Below, in pieces: positions 1-9,573 of a DNA stretch of 64,000 bases. A program made the position numbers and the translations under genes. This DNA comes from Saprospiraceae bacterium (lineage in GTDB: Bacteria > Bacteroidota > Bacteroidia > Chitinophagales > Saprospiraceae), in contig JADKFC010000012.1 in the NCBI GenBank assembly GCA_016717655.1, forward strand, positions 1 through 64,000, given 5' to 3'. Each line of letters starts with the position of its first letter. The stretch's first letter is position 1. Below the pieces are notes generated by a model, which saw nothing but the letters and a program-made list of their open reading frames with translations, did no database searches and had not been told where the DNA came from.

Positions 1-482
1 ACTATGCCCTCATTGAACGACTTAAACTCAATATTGCCCCCATCCATTTCAACGGCTGGTTTTACATAGGTGTCTATCAGTTCCTTGATTTTTTTAACCA
101 GTTCTGCGTCGTCGCCTGTATATTCTACGCCTGATTTTTCGGTCTCGATGGCTTCCATGGCCTCATCAAATCCCACTCTGAGAATGGGCTTGTCGTCGGC
201 AATGTACTGTTTGATAAATTCTTTGAGCACCAACATGATGTCGGGCCAGTTGTAATTGAATTCTTTGGTGATCGACACAAAGTTGTTGCAGATGTAAACA
301 CCTTTAACGTAGGCGTGATCAAACAAGGCGGCAGCCAGGGGCGACCATTCGTCTGCCAAATCTCTGGTTCTGAAATCGGCGGTGCCCTTGTACAACATTC
401 TATTGACCACAAACTTAATGGTTTCTGGATTGGGTGTTTGTTCGGTGTACAACATTACAGGGCCTGTAGCTACGGTGCTCAT
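1..482 (-). CDS. Nfu/NifU-type Fe-S cluster scaffold protein (partial, 3' end outside window)
   Basis: Translating the minus strand from the ATG at 482-480 gives an uninterrupted reading frame to the window edge (about 160 residues). It begins MSTVATGPVMLYTEQTPNPE, and TEQTPNPE is the hallmark of the Nfu N-terminal domain. The last visible part contains IDTYVKPAVEMDGGNIEF, the start of the NifU C-terminal domain. The CxxC pair that binds the transient Fe-S cluster should lie just outside the window and cannot be seen. Known role of the family: it carries assembled Fe-S clusters to target enzymes in the cytoplasm. It is the last gene in a minus-strand series after penicillin-binding protein 1A, with 65 bases between them. 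Family assignment is confident; completeness cannot be judged. Confidence 0.85.
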   Translation of the reverse strand, partial: MSTVATGPVMLYTEQTPNPETIKFVVNRMLYKGTADFRTRDLADEWSPLAAALFDHAYVKGVYICNNFVSITKEFNYNWPDIMLVLKEFIKQYIADDKPILRVGFDEAMEAIETEKSGVEYTGDDAELVKKIKELIDTYVKPAVEMDGGNIEFKSFNEGI

Positions 483-547
483 TATTTGGAATTTTTCTTT
501 ATAACAGATTTGCGTCCGTTTTGTTCCCCATGTGGACAAGTAGTTAA

Positions 548-3103
548 TTAAAAATCTTCTTCAAATTCGTCGCGTTTCATTTTTTCTTTTTGGGTTTCCC
601 ATCTTTCGGTAGCCGGCCGAATGGTTTTGATCTTATCACAATCTATCATTTCTGCCATTCCTTCCGGGGCCGGGGCAAAACGCACCTTGTAATCAAAGAT
701 ACCCGAGGTATCGTTTTCCAGTTTTTTGATGAATTTCTGAAAAACCGGGCGGGCTGTTACATAGCCCTGGCCATCATTGAGGTTGGTAAATCGAATCCAC
801 TTATCATCTCCCCCTGTCCATACACCAACTACCAATGTTGGTGTCACGCCCATAAACCAACCATCGCTGTAATCATTGGTCGTTCCTGTCTTTCCTCCAT
901 TTTCTGTTTTCAGTCCCATACCAAATTGACCTCCTACAACATTTTTGAGCATGTCTACCATGATGGCATTGTAAAGTGGGTTGATGGCCGGGCGAATGGT
1001 GGGATTGGCACGGTAAATTTCTCTTCCGTTTTTATCGGTTATACTAAGCACGAATACGGGTTCGCGATAGGTTCCCTGGTTGGCAAAGGTGGTGTATGCC
1101 GAGGTCATTTGATAAAGACTGATGTCAACGGCTCCCAGACAAATGGCCGGATATTCGGGTACCGCCAGCCTGCCATTGGAAAGTCTTTCTGTTTTTGAAA
1201 TACCCACCTTGTCTAATAGATTTCTCAACAGATCTACAGAGCCCATTTCTTTTAATAAGCGTACGGTAATTGAGTTTTTGGAATACACCAGGCCGTGGTA
1301 AAGGTTGTACATGTTGCCGGTAAATTCTTCGGTTGCGTTGTTGGGCGTCCACTCTTTGTCTACATTAAAATTGGCATCACCGGGTGCGATGGTATATTGA
1401 ATATCTTCATATTCCTGGCAAGGCATGATGCCTCCAAAGGCCATGGCTGCTGTATAAACAAAGGGCTTCATGGTAGATCCCACCGCCCTTCGAGAAGTGA
1501 CGTGGTCGTATTTAAAATGTTTGTGGTCAATACCACCCACCCACGCTTTTACGTGTCCGTTTCCAGGGTTGATGGCCAGCACTGCATTCTGTAAAAACAT
1601 GGCGCTGTATCGAGTAGAGTCCATGGGGCTCATCAAGGTGTCTTTTTCTCCCAGTACATAGTCATACACCTTCATTTTTACCTTTTGCGAAAAGGCCTCG
1701 TGAAAGGCTTTCTGGAGTTGTTCGTATGCCTTGCGCACCTTTGGAAAATCGGGGCCCTTTAAAAAGTCAACATATTTGTTTAATTCGTCTTTTTGGATCC
1801 AGCCGTTAAGATATAAATCGTTGATAACCAGCCTGTTGGTATCTGTTTTTATCAGGGTTTCGATAATATTGTCACTGGTTTTTATTCCTTCGAGCCCTTC
1901 TACCACCGGATCAAATAACTTTTTGCGCAGGGTAAGGTACCTGGGAGTTGATTTGGCCTTGGAAAGCAGGGCTTCTTTTCGGATTTGTTTTTGCAGGTCG
2001 TCGGCCTGGTAAGTCCATGGATCCATGCCCTTCCACTGTCTGAAGTACCTCTTTTGCAACCAGATCATATGGTCTTTGGATGCCTGTTCGGCATATTGCT
2101 GGTATTTGAGATCGATGGTAGTGTAAATTTTTAATCCGTCGGTATAAATGTTGTAAAGGCTGCCGTCCGGTCTTTTCAGGTTCTTTTCCTTAATCAGGTT
2201 TTGAATGTACTTGGTCAGTTCAGCTCTGAAATACGGAGCTGGTCCAAAACTTTGTTCTTCCTTTCTGAATTTCGACATGTCAACTTCCATGGCCAATAGG
2301 CTGTCGTAATTGGTACCTTTGAGGTAGTGATCAGACCTCATCAAAGCAAGCACGGTATTTCTTCTTTTTTTGGCTTTTTCGGGAAATCTAACCGGGTTGT
2401 ATAGACTTGGATTTTTGAGCATGCCAACAAGCAGAGCTGCTTCTTCTGGATTCAGTTGGCTTTGGTCTTTGTTAAAATACACTTTTGAAGCTGCCTGGAT
2501 GCCGTGGGCTCCATTGATAAATTCAAATTTGTTGAGGTACATGGCCATGATTTCCTCCTTGGTATAACTTCTTTCCAGTTTTACCGCAGTCAGCCATTCT
2601 CTCATCTTGACGGGTATCAGTCGCATCAGTTTTTTCCAGGCGGGCAATCCTTTGGTTGATGGCCTGTCGAAAAGCAACTTTGCCAATTGTTGTGTGAGGG
2701 TAGAGCCTCCCCCGGAGGTCTCTTTGCTTAATAAAATGGTTTTGATGGCCACCCTGCCCAGGGCTGGAAGATCCACCCCAGAGTGTTGAAAAAAACGCTC
2801 ATCTTCTGTAAGAACTACTGCTTTTTTTAAATGGGGGTTGAGCTGTTCAAAACTAATGGGTATCCTGTTTTCTACGTAGTAAGATCCAAAGCTAACGCCA
2901 TTGATATCGTAAATTTCGGTAGCCAGCTTATAGTTGGGATTTTCCAGTGTCTCAAATGAGGGAATGCCCGTGAAGGCAGCATAGAAAAGTAAGAGGATCA
3001 AAGTTAAAAATCCTGCACTGCAGAAGATCCAAAATCGTCTTATCCACTTGAGTTGTGGATTTGTTTTTAGTTCTGTGTACAGTTGTTTCATCATAGCGAT
3101 CAA
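548..3103 (-). CDS. mrcA: Penicillin-binding protein 1A (bifunctional transglycosylase/transpeptidase)
   Basis: This 851-residue class A PBP polymerises and cross-links peptidoglycan in the periplasm. One membrane anchor spans about residues 24-45. The GT51 transglycosylase domain follows, with EDERFF at 100-105 (E100 the expected catalytic glutamate) and GGSTLTQQLAK at about 132-142. The transpeptidase domain has all three penicillin-binding motifs: STMK (S543 nucleophile, K546), SKN (608-610) and KTG (738-740). Length is normal for PBP1A. Its start codon overlaps the stop of the upstream exported-protein gene by four bases (ATGA), so the two are probably co-transcribed and translationally coupled. 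No missing residues or frame problems are seen. Confidence 0.95.
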   Translation of the reverse strand: MIAMMKQLYTELKTNPQLKWIRRFWIFCSAGFLTLILLLFYAAFTGIPSFETLENPNYKLATEIYDINGVSFGSYYVENRIPISFEQLNPHLKKAVVLTEDERFFQHSGVDLPALGRVAIKTILLSKETSGGGSTLTQQLAKLLFDRPSTKGLPAWKKLMRLIPVKMREWLTAVKLERSYTKEEIMAMYLNKFEFINGAHGIQAASKVYFNKDQSQLNPEEAALLVGMLKNPSLYNPVRFPEKAKKRRNTVLALMRSDHYLKGTNYDSLLAMEVDMSKFRKEEQSFGPAPYFRAELTKYIQNLIKEKNLKRPDGSLYNIYTDGLKIYTTIDLKYQQYAEQASKDHMIWLQKRYFRQWKGMDPWTYQADDLQKQIRKEALLSKAKSTPRYLTLRKKLFDPVVEGLEGIKTSDNIIETLIKTDTNRLVINDLYLNGWIQKDELNKYVDFLKGPDFPKVRKAYEQLQKAFHEAFSQKVKMKVYDYVLGEKDTLMSPMDSTRYSAMFLQNAVLAINPGNGHVKAWVGGIDHKHFKYDHVTSRRAVGSTMKPFVYTAAMAFGGIMPCQEYEDIQYTIAPGDANFNVDKEWTPNNATEEFTGNMYNLYHGLVYSKNSITVRLLKEMGSVDLLRNLLDKVGISKTERLSNGRLAVPEYPAICLGAVDISLYQMTSAYTTFANQGTYREPVFVLSITDKNGREIYRANPTIRPAINPLYNAIMVDMLKNVVGGQFGMGLKTENGGKTGTTNDYSDGWFMGVTPTLVVGVWTGGDDKWIRFTNLNDGQGYVTARPVFQKFIKKLENDTSGIFDYKVRFAPAPEGMAEMIDCDKIKTIRPATERWETQKEKMKRDEFEEDF

Positions 3104-4668
3104 AATGAGGTCGGGTAAGTTTTTCTGGTACCGTTGACGGCGATGGTGGTTTTATACCTCTTGCCATTGGCTGTTCTAAAGATCAAACCTCGGTGAAGTT
3201 GATTGATCAACAGGTTTCCCGGGATGTTTAGAGCTGTGGTTGGTGGCGCTTGCTGGGTGCTGGAGAAAGACCCGTTTTCATCTATGTTTATTTTATACTT
3301 ACTTCCGTTGGGTGCGGTAAGGTAGAGGATGCCAGGAAAAACAATTTCTAAATCTGCAGAGTCGATTTTATACGATGCTTCTGCCAAGGTAGCTGAAGAG
3401 GTAGCTAATTTTCCATCGTTGCCTATGGTCAGTCTTTTGTATCCGCTTGTGCTATCTCTGAAAACGATTCCTTTTCCGGGGGAAGAGATATGAATGGCGC
3501 CATTCAATTCTACTTTAGGAAAATGGGTTTTAAGGGTAACAAGGCCGTAGGTAATATCACCAGCAATGATACATCCTGAGGGCAAATAGGGATAAACACC
3601 CCAGGCTCCTTCGTATCCCGTATAGTTGCTTCCGTTGTTATTGGGGTAGGTATCATAATAAGCTACCCTAATGGGATTCAGCGGGTCAATCACGTCGTAG
3701 ACCTGGATGCCATCATGGTAATAGGCAATGTAAAGTCCATTGTCTTTGACATAGGGATTGTGTGGTCTGTTGTTGGTATAAGTAGGGGCCGACAATGGGT
3801 GTTTGAAGCTTGACATCAAGGTAAGGTCATAGCCCAGGCCGTTGTCTATGGCCCTCATAATTTTAATGGGTCTTCCTATGGGTACTTCTTCGGCAACATA
3901 GATATACTGAGTATCGACAGAGGGGTGGAGGGTGTGTCGCCAGTTGCTATGATTGTAATTACTGCCATCATCTATGGATCCGAGATAGGTTATGTTATTG
4001 ACATCGGTGCAATCCCACATAACAAAGCCGGCTTCACCTTGAGAACAATATGCGATATGGTTTTCTACGTAAAGATCGTGGATGTATAAGTTTTCAAATC
4101 CTGACATCCCTGGTAGTGTATTAAGTGATACCTTTTTAAGTAGGGTCGGTGTTCCCGGATTGGCAAGACTATAAATGATCATCCAATTGTTGGTTCCTGT
4201 GTTGTCTCTTGCTCCTGCCACGTATAACCTGGCATTGGGTACATCTACATAAATGTTGTGGGCTCTGTTGAAGTGGCTTGTAATTTGAGTAACTGAGATG
4301 CTGTTGATATTGGTTAAATTAAATACTTCCAATCCTTCTGCTCCTGTATCTGCTACCCCATAGGCATAGCTTCCATAGGTTTTAAAATCTCGCCAATAAT
4401 TACTACTTGTCAGGCCATCCACAAACTGGTATTTCAATATAGGTGCGCTGCAGTTGGTAACATCAAAAATATTAACTGCCATGGTAGAACCGATGATGGC
4501 ATATTCTTTACCATCCGGTGCTACATAACCCCAAACATCATTGTATTCGTTGCCGGGCATACCTGCTACCTGGGCCATCTTTTTCATGTTTTGAGATGGT
4601 TGGCCAAAACAAAAAATATGTAGAAACAAAAAATATACAAGAAAAGTGGATGAAGTTCTTTTTGCCAT
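3100..4668 (-). CDS. Choice-of-anchor B family exported protein (LVIVD-type repeats)
   Basis: The preferred start is at 4668 (MAKRTSSTFLVYFLFLHIFC...), which gives a clear signal peptide; an in-frame ATG seven codons upstream at 4689 is less likely. The mature protein of about 520 residues has repeated motifs such as NIFDVTN, VFNLTNI and VYDVIDPLNP. These are typical of LVIVD beta-propeller repeats in choice-of-anchor B proteins, which are exported proteins of unknown function. The C-terminal 150 residues hold two similar short stretches (KGIVFRDSTSGYKRLTI and RGLIFRTANGKRYKTTI) that may be a small duplicated module. Its stop overlaps the PBP1A start by four bases, an unusual partner. Function unknown; outer-membrane or extracellular location is inferred. 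Confidence 0.75.
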   Translation of the reverse strand: MAKRTSSTFLVYFLFLHIFCFGQPSQNMKKMAQVAGMPGNEYNDVWGYVAPDGKEYAIIGSTMAVNIFDVTNCSAPILKYQFVDGLTSSNYWRDFKTYGSYAYGVADTGAEGLEVFNLTNINSISVTQITSHFNRAHNIYVDVPNARLYVAGARDNTGTNNWMIIYSLANPGTPTLLKKVSLNTLPGMSGFENLYIHDLYVENHIAYCSQGEAGFVMWDCTDVNNITYLGSIDDGSNYNHSNWRHTLHPSVDTQYIYVAEEVPIGRPIKIMRAIDNGLGYDLTLMSSFKHPLSAPTYTNNRPHNPYVKDNGLYIAYYHDGIQVYDVIDPLNPIRVAYYDTYPNNNGSNYTGYEGAWGVYPYLPSGCIIAGDITYGLVTLKTHFPKVELNGAIHISSPGKGIVFRDSTSGYKRLTIGNDGKLATSSATLAEASYKIDSADLEIVFPGILYLTAPNGSKYKINIDENGSFSSTQQAPPTTALNIPGNLLINQLHRGLIFRTANGKRYKTTIAVNGTRKTYPTSF

Positions 4669-4682
4669 TCTATTTTTGCTGA

Positions 4683-5294
4683 ATGACAAAAATAAATGAA
4701 TCTGCCTTAAGTCACCTTAGAAAAGACAAAATTCTGAGAAAGATTATTGATCAAACGGTACTTCCGGTTCGTGAAAAAAAGACAAGTATCTACCATAGCT
4801 TATTGGGCAGTATTATTTCTCAACAATTGTCTACCAAAGCAGCTTCCACTATTCACTCCCGGTTCCTTCATTTATTCGATGGAAAGCCCCATCCTCAACT
4901 TGTTATTGAAACAGATCACGAGGTTTTTCGGTCGGTTGGCTTGTCCAATCAAAAGGCTGTTTACGTTAAAAATGTGGCTGATTTTTTTCAGAAGAATCCC
5001 GTTGAAATGAAGCATTGGAATAAGCTGGACGATGAAACCATTATTAAAGAGTTGACCTCCATAAAGGGCGTTGGAAAATGGACGGTGCAAATGACCCTGA
5101 TGTTTACCTTGGATCGACTCGACGTTTTGCCAGTGGATGATTTAATCATACGCAATTCTATCATCAAGTATTATAATCTCGACCAAGGCAGCAATGGCTT
5201 GTTGGATGAAATCCACCGGGTTGGAGAAAAGTGGCGGCCTTATAGAAGCGTTGCGTGTTTTTATTTATGGGCAGCTAAAGACGGATTAAAGTAA
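4683..5294 (+). CDS. DNA-3-methyladenine glycosylase II (AlkA-like, HhH-GPD)
   Basis: This 203-residue protein belongs to the HhH-GPD superfamily, which removes alkylated purines from DNA in base excision repair. The helix-hairpin-helix is visible as ELTSIKGVGKWTVQ (about residues 122-135), followed by the catalytic-aspartate region LPVDDLIIRNS (about 150-160). No Fe-S cysteine cluster is present, which favours AlkA/MAG over endonuclease III or MutY. Length is typical of the compact bacterial form that lacks the E. coli AlkA N-terminal domain. Its ATG lies only 14 bases from the start of the divergent exported-protein gene, so at least one promoter must lie inside coding sequence. Confidence 0.88.
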   Translation: MTKINESALSHLRKDKILRKIIDQTVLPVREKKTSIYHSLLGSIISQQLSTKAASTIHSRFLHLFDGKPHPQLVIETDHEVFRSVGLSNQKAVYVKNVADFFQKNPVEMKHWNKLDDETIIKELTSIKGVGKWTVQMTLMFTLDRLDVLPVDDLIIRNSIIKYYNLDQGSNGLLDEIHRVGEKWRPYRSVACFYLWAAKDGLK

Positions 5295-5308
5295 GAACGC
5301 CTCTTTGA

Positions 5309-5324
5309 TGTTTCACGTGAAACA
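5309..5324. promoter_or_regulatory. parS site 1 (ParB-binding centromere)
   Basis: The 16-base palindrome TGTTTCACGTGAAACA is a perfect match to the conserved bacterial chromosomal parS consensus. ParB/Spo0J binds it to seed the partition complex near the origin. It is intergenic, between the glycosylase and the M1 peptidase, and a second perfect copy begins 47 bases further on. Confidence 0.92.
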
Positions 5325-5355
5325 TATTTCACGACTCCAAAACTAAGATGGTAAA

Positions 5356-5371
5356 TGTTTCACGTGAAACA
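5356..5371. promoter_or_regulatory. parS site 2 (ParB-binding centromere)
   Basis: A second perfect TGTTFCACG-type palindrome (TGTTTCACGTGAAACA). Both copies are followed by TATTT. It overlaps the expected -33 region of a -7 element TACATTTG at 5381-5388 upstream of the M1 peptidase, so ParB occupancy could affect that promoter (inference). Confidence 0.92.
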
Positions 5372-5412
5372 TATTTATTCTACATTTGTTGATAAAACAA
5401 ATTTTCACGTTT

Positions 5413-7717
5413 ATGCAGAGGATAATTCTCTTTACCTTGGTGTGCTTCAATCTTTCTATTCACGCCCAAAGCAAGTTTGATCAATTAGAAAACATCTTAC
5501 CTACCGGCAACGATATCCGCACTTCATCTGGTGCACCTGGCCATAACTATTGGCAACAAAAGGTAGACTATGATATACAAATTGAAATAGATGAAGAAAA
5601 CAACAAACTTTATGGTAAAGAAACAATTACCTACCACAATCAATCGCCCGACGTCTTAACATATGTCTGGCTTCAGTTAGATCAAAACTATTTTTCTTCA
5701 GAATCTTCCTCTAAGCTTTACAACCAGGATAAGGTGGAGGAGAAAATGTCGCTGTCTAATCTTAACAGATATGAATCTAGTTTTGATGGCGGACATAAAA
5801 TAACATCCGTAAAGACAATTGAGGGAAAGGACCTCAACTACTTTATCAATCAAACCATGATGCGAATCGACCTACCAAAACCGCTGGCTAAGGGTGAAAA
5901 GGTGTCTTTTAAAATAGACTGGTGGTACAACATCACCAATACCCAAACGCAGAGAGGTAGGTCTGGTTATGAAAAATTCGACGATGGCCATAATATTTAT
6001 TGCATTGCCCAATTCTTCCCAAGGCTTTGCAAATACTATGATACCTACGGATGGCAAAATAAACAGTTTATGGGCAGGGGTGAATTTACCCTGGAATTTG
6101 GCAATTACAATGTAGCCATCACGGTACCGGCCGACCACTTGATTGCTGCCACGGGATCATTAATGAATGAAGTAGAAGTGTTGAATGCACAACAACAAGA
6201 AAGATTTAAAAAGGCAAGGACCGAATTTGTACAACCCATAACCATTGCAACACTTGAAGAAGCCAATGAACGAATGCTCGCTGGCAAGTCAAAACAAAAA
6301 AAGACATGGAAGTTTTCAGCAACAAACGTTCGTGACTTTGCTTTCTCTACCTCTCGCCGGCATATATGGGACGCCCTCAATACAAAACTACCCAATGGAA
6401 AAACAGCCATGGCCATGTCTATGTGGCCCAAGGAAGGAGATTGCCTGTGGAGCAAGTTTTCTACCAAAGCCGTAGCCCATACCCTAAAGTGGTACTCGCA
6501 TTATACCATCGATTATCCTTACCCGGTAGCCTGGTCAGTAGATGGTGAAATGGGAATGGAATATCCAATGATCTCTTTTAATTTCGGCCGATGTGAAGAA
6601 GATGGCACATATGCCGAAAGAACGAAATACGGACACATTGGAGTGATCATCCATGAGGTAGGACATAACTTCTTTCCCATGATCATCAACTCAGATGAAA
6701 GACAGTGGAGCTGGATGGACGAAGGTCTCACCACCTTTGTTCAATACCTCACTGAGCAACAATGGGAAAGAAACTTTCCTTCGGGAAGAGGTCCTGCCAA
6801 TAAGATTGTTGATTATATGAAAAGTGATCCTTCTGATCTTTCTCCTATCATGACTAATTCAGAATCAGCCAAACAGTTTGGATCTAATGCTTATGCTAAA
6901 CCTGCCACAGCATTAAACATTCTGCGCGAAACCATAATGGGCAGAGAACTTTTGACCGAGCATTTAAAGAATATGCCAGAAGATGGGCCTTTAAAACACC
7001 AACACCCGCTGACCTTTTCAGAACGCTGGAAGATGCATCAGGGGTAGATCTCGACTGGTTCTGGAGAGCCTGGTTTTTTGGCACAGAACCGGTAGATCAA
7101 GCTTTGGCTACTGTTAAACATTACCAAATAGATCCAAAAGATCCCGACACTAAATATGAGCTCGTTCAAAATAAAATGAAAGAAGCTCCTAAAAATATCA
7201 GTGAAATAAGAAATCTAACAGAGATCAAAAAAACTTACAACGAATTGGATACAACCATCAATGATTTTTATACCTCCTATGACCGCAACCAACCGGATGC
7301 CATCTCCTACCAGGAGTACAACAAATCGTTGAAAGGCCTGACAGATGAGGAAATAGAGATGATGCAAAACAAACAACATTATTACGAACTATCCTTCGAA
7401 AATGTAGGTGGCAATCCCATGCCCATCATTGTAAACTTTGTTTTCGAAAATGATAGCATTACCACTCATCGTCTGCCGGCAGAAATTTGGAGATTTGATG
7501 ATACCATTGTAACAAGGTCTTTGTCACTGAAAAACCAATCAAAGAAATTATCCTCGATCCATATCTTGAAACAGCGGATATTGACAGGTCAAACAACCAT
7601 TACCCACCCAAAGAAGAAACACTGAGATTCGAAGCCTTCAAACAAAGGCAAAACAGACAAGGAGGTAATGAAAATCCGATGCAAAGGGCCAGAAAAGCTA
7701 AAGAAGTAAGGCCTTAA
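5413..7717 (+). pseudogene. M1 family metallopeptidase, interrupted by two single-base frameshifts
   Basis: The start at 5413 gives the signal peptide MQRIILFTLVCFNLSIHAQ; a TTG at 5386 is less likely. The zinc site is intact: HEVGH at residues 414-418 and the third ligand E437 in WMDEGLTTF, so this is a secreted gluzincin aminopeptidase. The first frame stops at 7047, but the homologous protein continues in another frame from about 6960 (AFKEYARRWAFKTPTPADLF, then SGVDLDWFWRAWFFGTEPVD). It shifts again near 7512 and ends at 7717 with ILDPYLETADIDRSNNHYPP and a polar tail. Both shifts are consistent with loss of one base. Repaired length is about 769 residues from this start, normal for the Bacteroidota family. 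Either a pseudogene or two sequence errors. Confidence 0.85.
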
Positions 7718-7728
7718 AATGTTGATAA

Positions 7729-8502
7729 TCAATTACTTGAAATAAAATTATCGAGGGCTTGATTAAACTTATCGGGGTGCTCCATCATAGGAGCATGCCC
7801 GCATTGGTCAATTTCAATTAGGGTAGAATTGGAAAGTAATTCGTGAAACTTTCTTCCCACCCACAGTGGTGTTACTTCATCCTGAACCCCCCATACAAGC
7901 AGGGTTGGGGTTTTGATTAAATGTAATTTATCTTCCAGGTTGTGTCTCACAGCTGACTTAGCCGTTTTAACAATCCGAATACACCTGCCAAGGTCACTGA
8001 CCGAGTCAAAAACTTCATCAACCAGGGCTTCAGTGGCCACCTTGGGATCGTAAAAAACCATCTCGGTTTTCTTCCTGATATAATCTCTCGAACTTCTGCG
8101 TGGAAAGCTATTGCCAAAGGCGTTTTCAAATAAGCCTGAACTTCCGGTAAGGATCATCTTTTCCACCCTTTCAGGTCTTCTTAAACAATACATCTGTGCC
8201 AGGTGTCCGCCAAGTGAATTGCCAAGAATATAAACCTTATCGAATTTTTTATATTCGATGAATTCTTCAATAAAATCAACGAGACCATCCAGGTCAAGAC
8301 TTTTAAGCGGCATATTGTAAATAGGTAGAATAGGTATGACCACATTCATCTTATCTCCAAAACTACTTAGTATTGACTCAAAGTTACTGAGCGCTCCCAT
8401 TAAGCCGTGCAATAGCAATAAAGGCACCTTGCCTTCAACCTTCGCACCGGTTTCTACATACTCAAACTTACCCTCTTTCTTAATGTCCGTATTCACCGAC
8501 AA
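7729..8502 (-). CDS. Alpha/beta-fold hydrolase
   Basis: This 257-residue cytoplasmic protein has the complete alpha/beta-hydrolase pattern: oxyanion-hole region LLLHGLMGA (about residues 28-36), nucleophile elbow GNSLGGH (serine at about 96), acid residue in LVWGVQDEVTPLW (about 200-212), and histidine in IDQCGHAPMMEHP (about 230-242). This resembles the MhpC/BphD-like carboxylesterase or C-C hydrolase group, but the substrate cannot be read from sequence. It is co-oriented with the heme A synthase gene upstream, 33 bases away, and may share its transcript. Confidence 0.85.
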   Translation of the reverse strand: MSVNTDIKKEGKFEYVETGAKVEGKVPLLLLHGLMGALSNFESILSSFGDKMNVVIPILPIYNMPLKSLDLDGLVDFIEEFIEYKKFDKVYILGNSLGGHLAQMYCLRRPERVEKMILTGSSGLFENAFGNSFPRRSSRDYIRKKTEMVFYDPKVATEALVDEVFDSVSDLGRCIRIVKTAKSAVRHNLEDKLHLIKTPTLLVWGVQDEVTPLWVGRKFHELLSNSTLIEIDQCGHAPMMEHPDKFNQALDNFISSN

Positions 8503-8535
8503 AATATTGATTGAGGTACAAAAATAGCATTTACT

Positions 8536-9573
8536 TTAAAATGGGCTATTTTTAATTTCAAATCTTAATACAAGGGTAACAGTGAGTAATATCAGCGCAC
8601 CAGCCTGATGTAAAACACCCCACATCACAGGTATACTACCTTTACACATCATTACTGTAATTATCCCCAAAATTACTTGAGTTATCAACACTATTAAAAA
8701 CCACTTTGCCGCAGTGTTTAAAGCCGGCATTTTACTTCTCCAGTTGAACCTATAAAAAAGGGCCATGCCCAATATAAACAGGAAATAAGCTGTAGATCTA
8801 TGCAATTGCTGAATCACCGCTGGTGCCAGACCGCTAACATCGTAGTGGATCCATTCTTCCACATTAAATACAGACGTGTTTAAAACCAGCTGTGGAATAA
8901 TTTCTCCATTCATATCCGGCCAGCTGGGGTAAAATAAACCGGCCTTCATTCCACTCATAATTCCACCCAAAAATAACTGAATCCATAAAACCACTAAAAA
9001 GATAAAACTTGGCATATCGGCAAGCCCAACCATTTTAACCACAGTACCTTTTTTATACTCCAGATAAGTCCATAATAAAGCAGTGTAAACAGAAAGGGCT
9101 ATACACAAGTGAAAGCTGAGCTTATAAGCATTTACCCAAGGCCGGTTGATCAGCCCACTGGCTACCATAATCCATCCAAAAGTAGCAGCCAACATGGCCA
9201 GCAGAATTACTACACCCAGCCGTCGCAATAAGTGATTACTGATTAACTTATTGCGGTAAAAAATGAGAAACGGAATCAGAAACACAAAACCCATAGTACG
9301 GGCCCATAAACGATGTAGGTATTCCCAGAAATAAATCCATTTAAAATCGGAGACCGACATACCTGCATTGATCTTGTGATACTGGGGCGTCTTTTTATAA
9401 AGCTCAAATTCCTCCATCCATGCACCCTCACTCATAGGAGGGAAGGTGCCTGTAACAATGTCCCACTTTGTAATTGAGAGTCCCGAACCTGTTAGCCGGG
9501 TTATCCCTCCGATGACAACCTGGAAAAAAAGGAAAATCAAACCTGTAAACAACCAATATTTAAGCCACTGCAT
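8536..9573 (-). CDS. ctaA: Heme A synthase, COX15/CtaA family
   Basis: A 345-residue polytopic membrane protein with about eight hydrophobic segments. It carries the COX15 signature near the N-terminus: VVIGGITRLTGSGLSITKWD at about 20-39. Conserved heme-ligand histidines are visible in contexts such as WEYLHRLWAR, LSFHLCIAL, QQLHRSTAYF and VLHQAGALI. Known role: oxidises heme O to heme A for aa3-type cytochrome oxidases in the cytoplasmic membrane. It is encoded away from ctaB and cox genes, at least within this window. The long non-coding stretch 9574-10158 lies immediately upstream. Confidence 0.92.
   Translation of the reverse strand: MQWLKYWLFTGLIFLFFQVVIGGITRLTGSGLSITKWDIVTGTFPPMSEGAWMEEFELYKKTPQYHKINAGMSVSDFKWIYFWEYLHRLWARTMGFVFLIPFLIFYRNKLISNHLLRRLGVVILLAMLAATFGWIMVASGLINRPWVNAYKLSFHLCIALSVYTALLWTYLEYKKGTVVKMVGLADMPSFIFLVVLWIQLFLGGIMSGMKAGLFYPSWPDMNGEIIPQLVLNTSVFNVEEWIHYDVSGLAPAVIQQLHRSTAYFLFILGMALFYRFNWRSKMPALNTAAKWFLIVLITQVILGIITVMMCKGSIPVMWGVLHQAGALILLTVTLVLRFEIKNSPF

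Noticed and set aside
590..1198. 202-codon open frame antisense to PBP1A
   Set aside because: PBP1A has all catalytic motifs in the opposite strand; this frame shows no family pattern.
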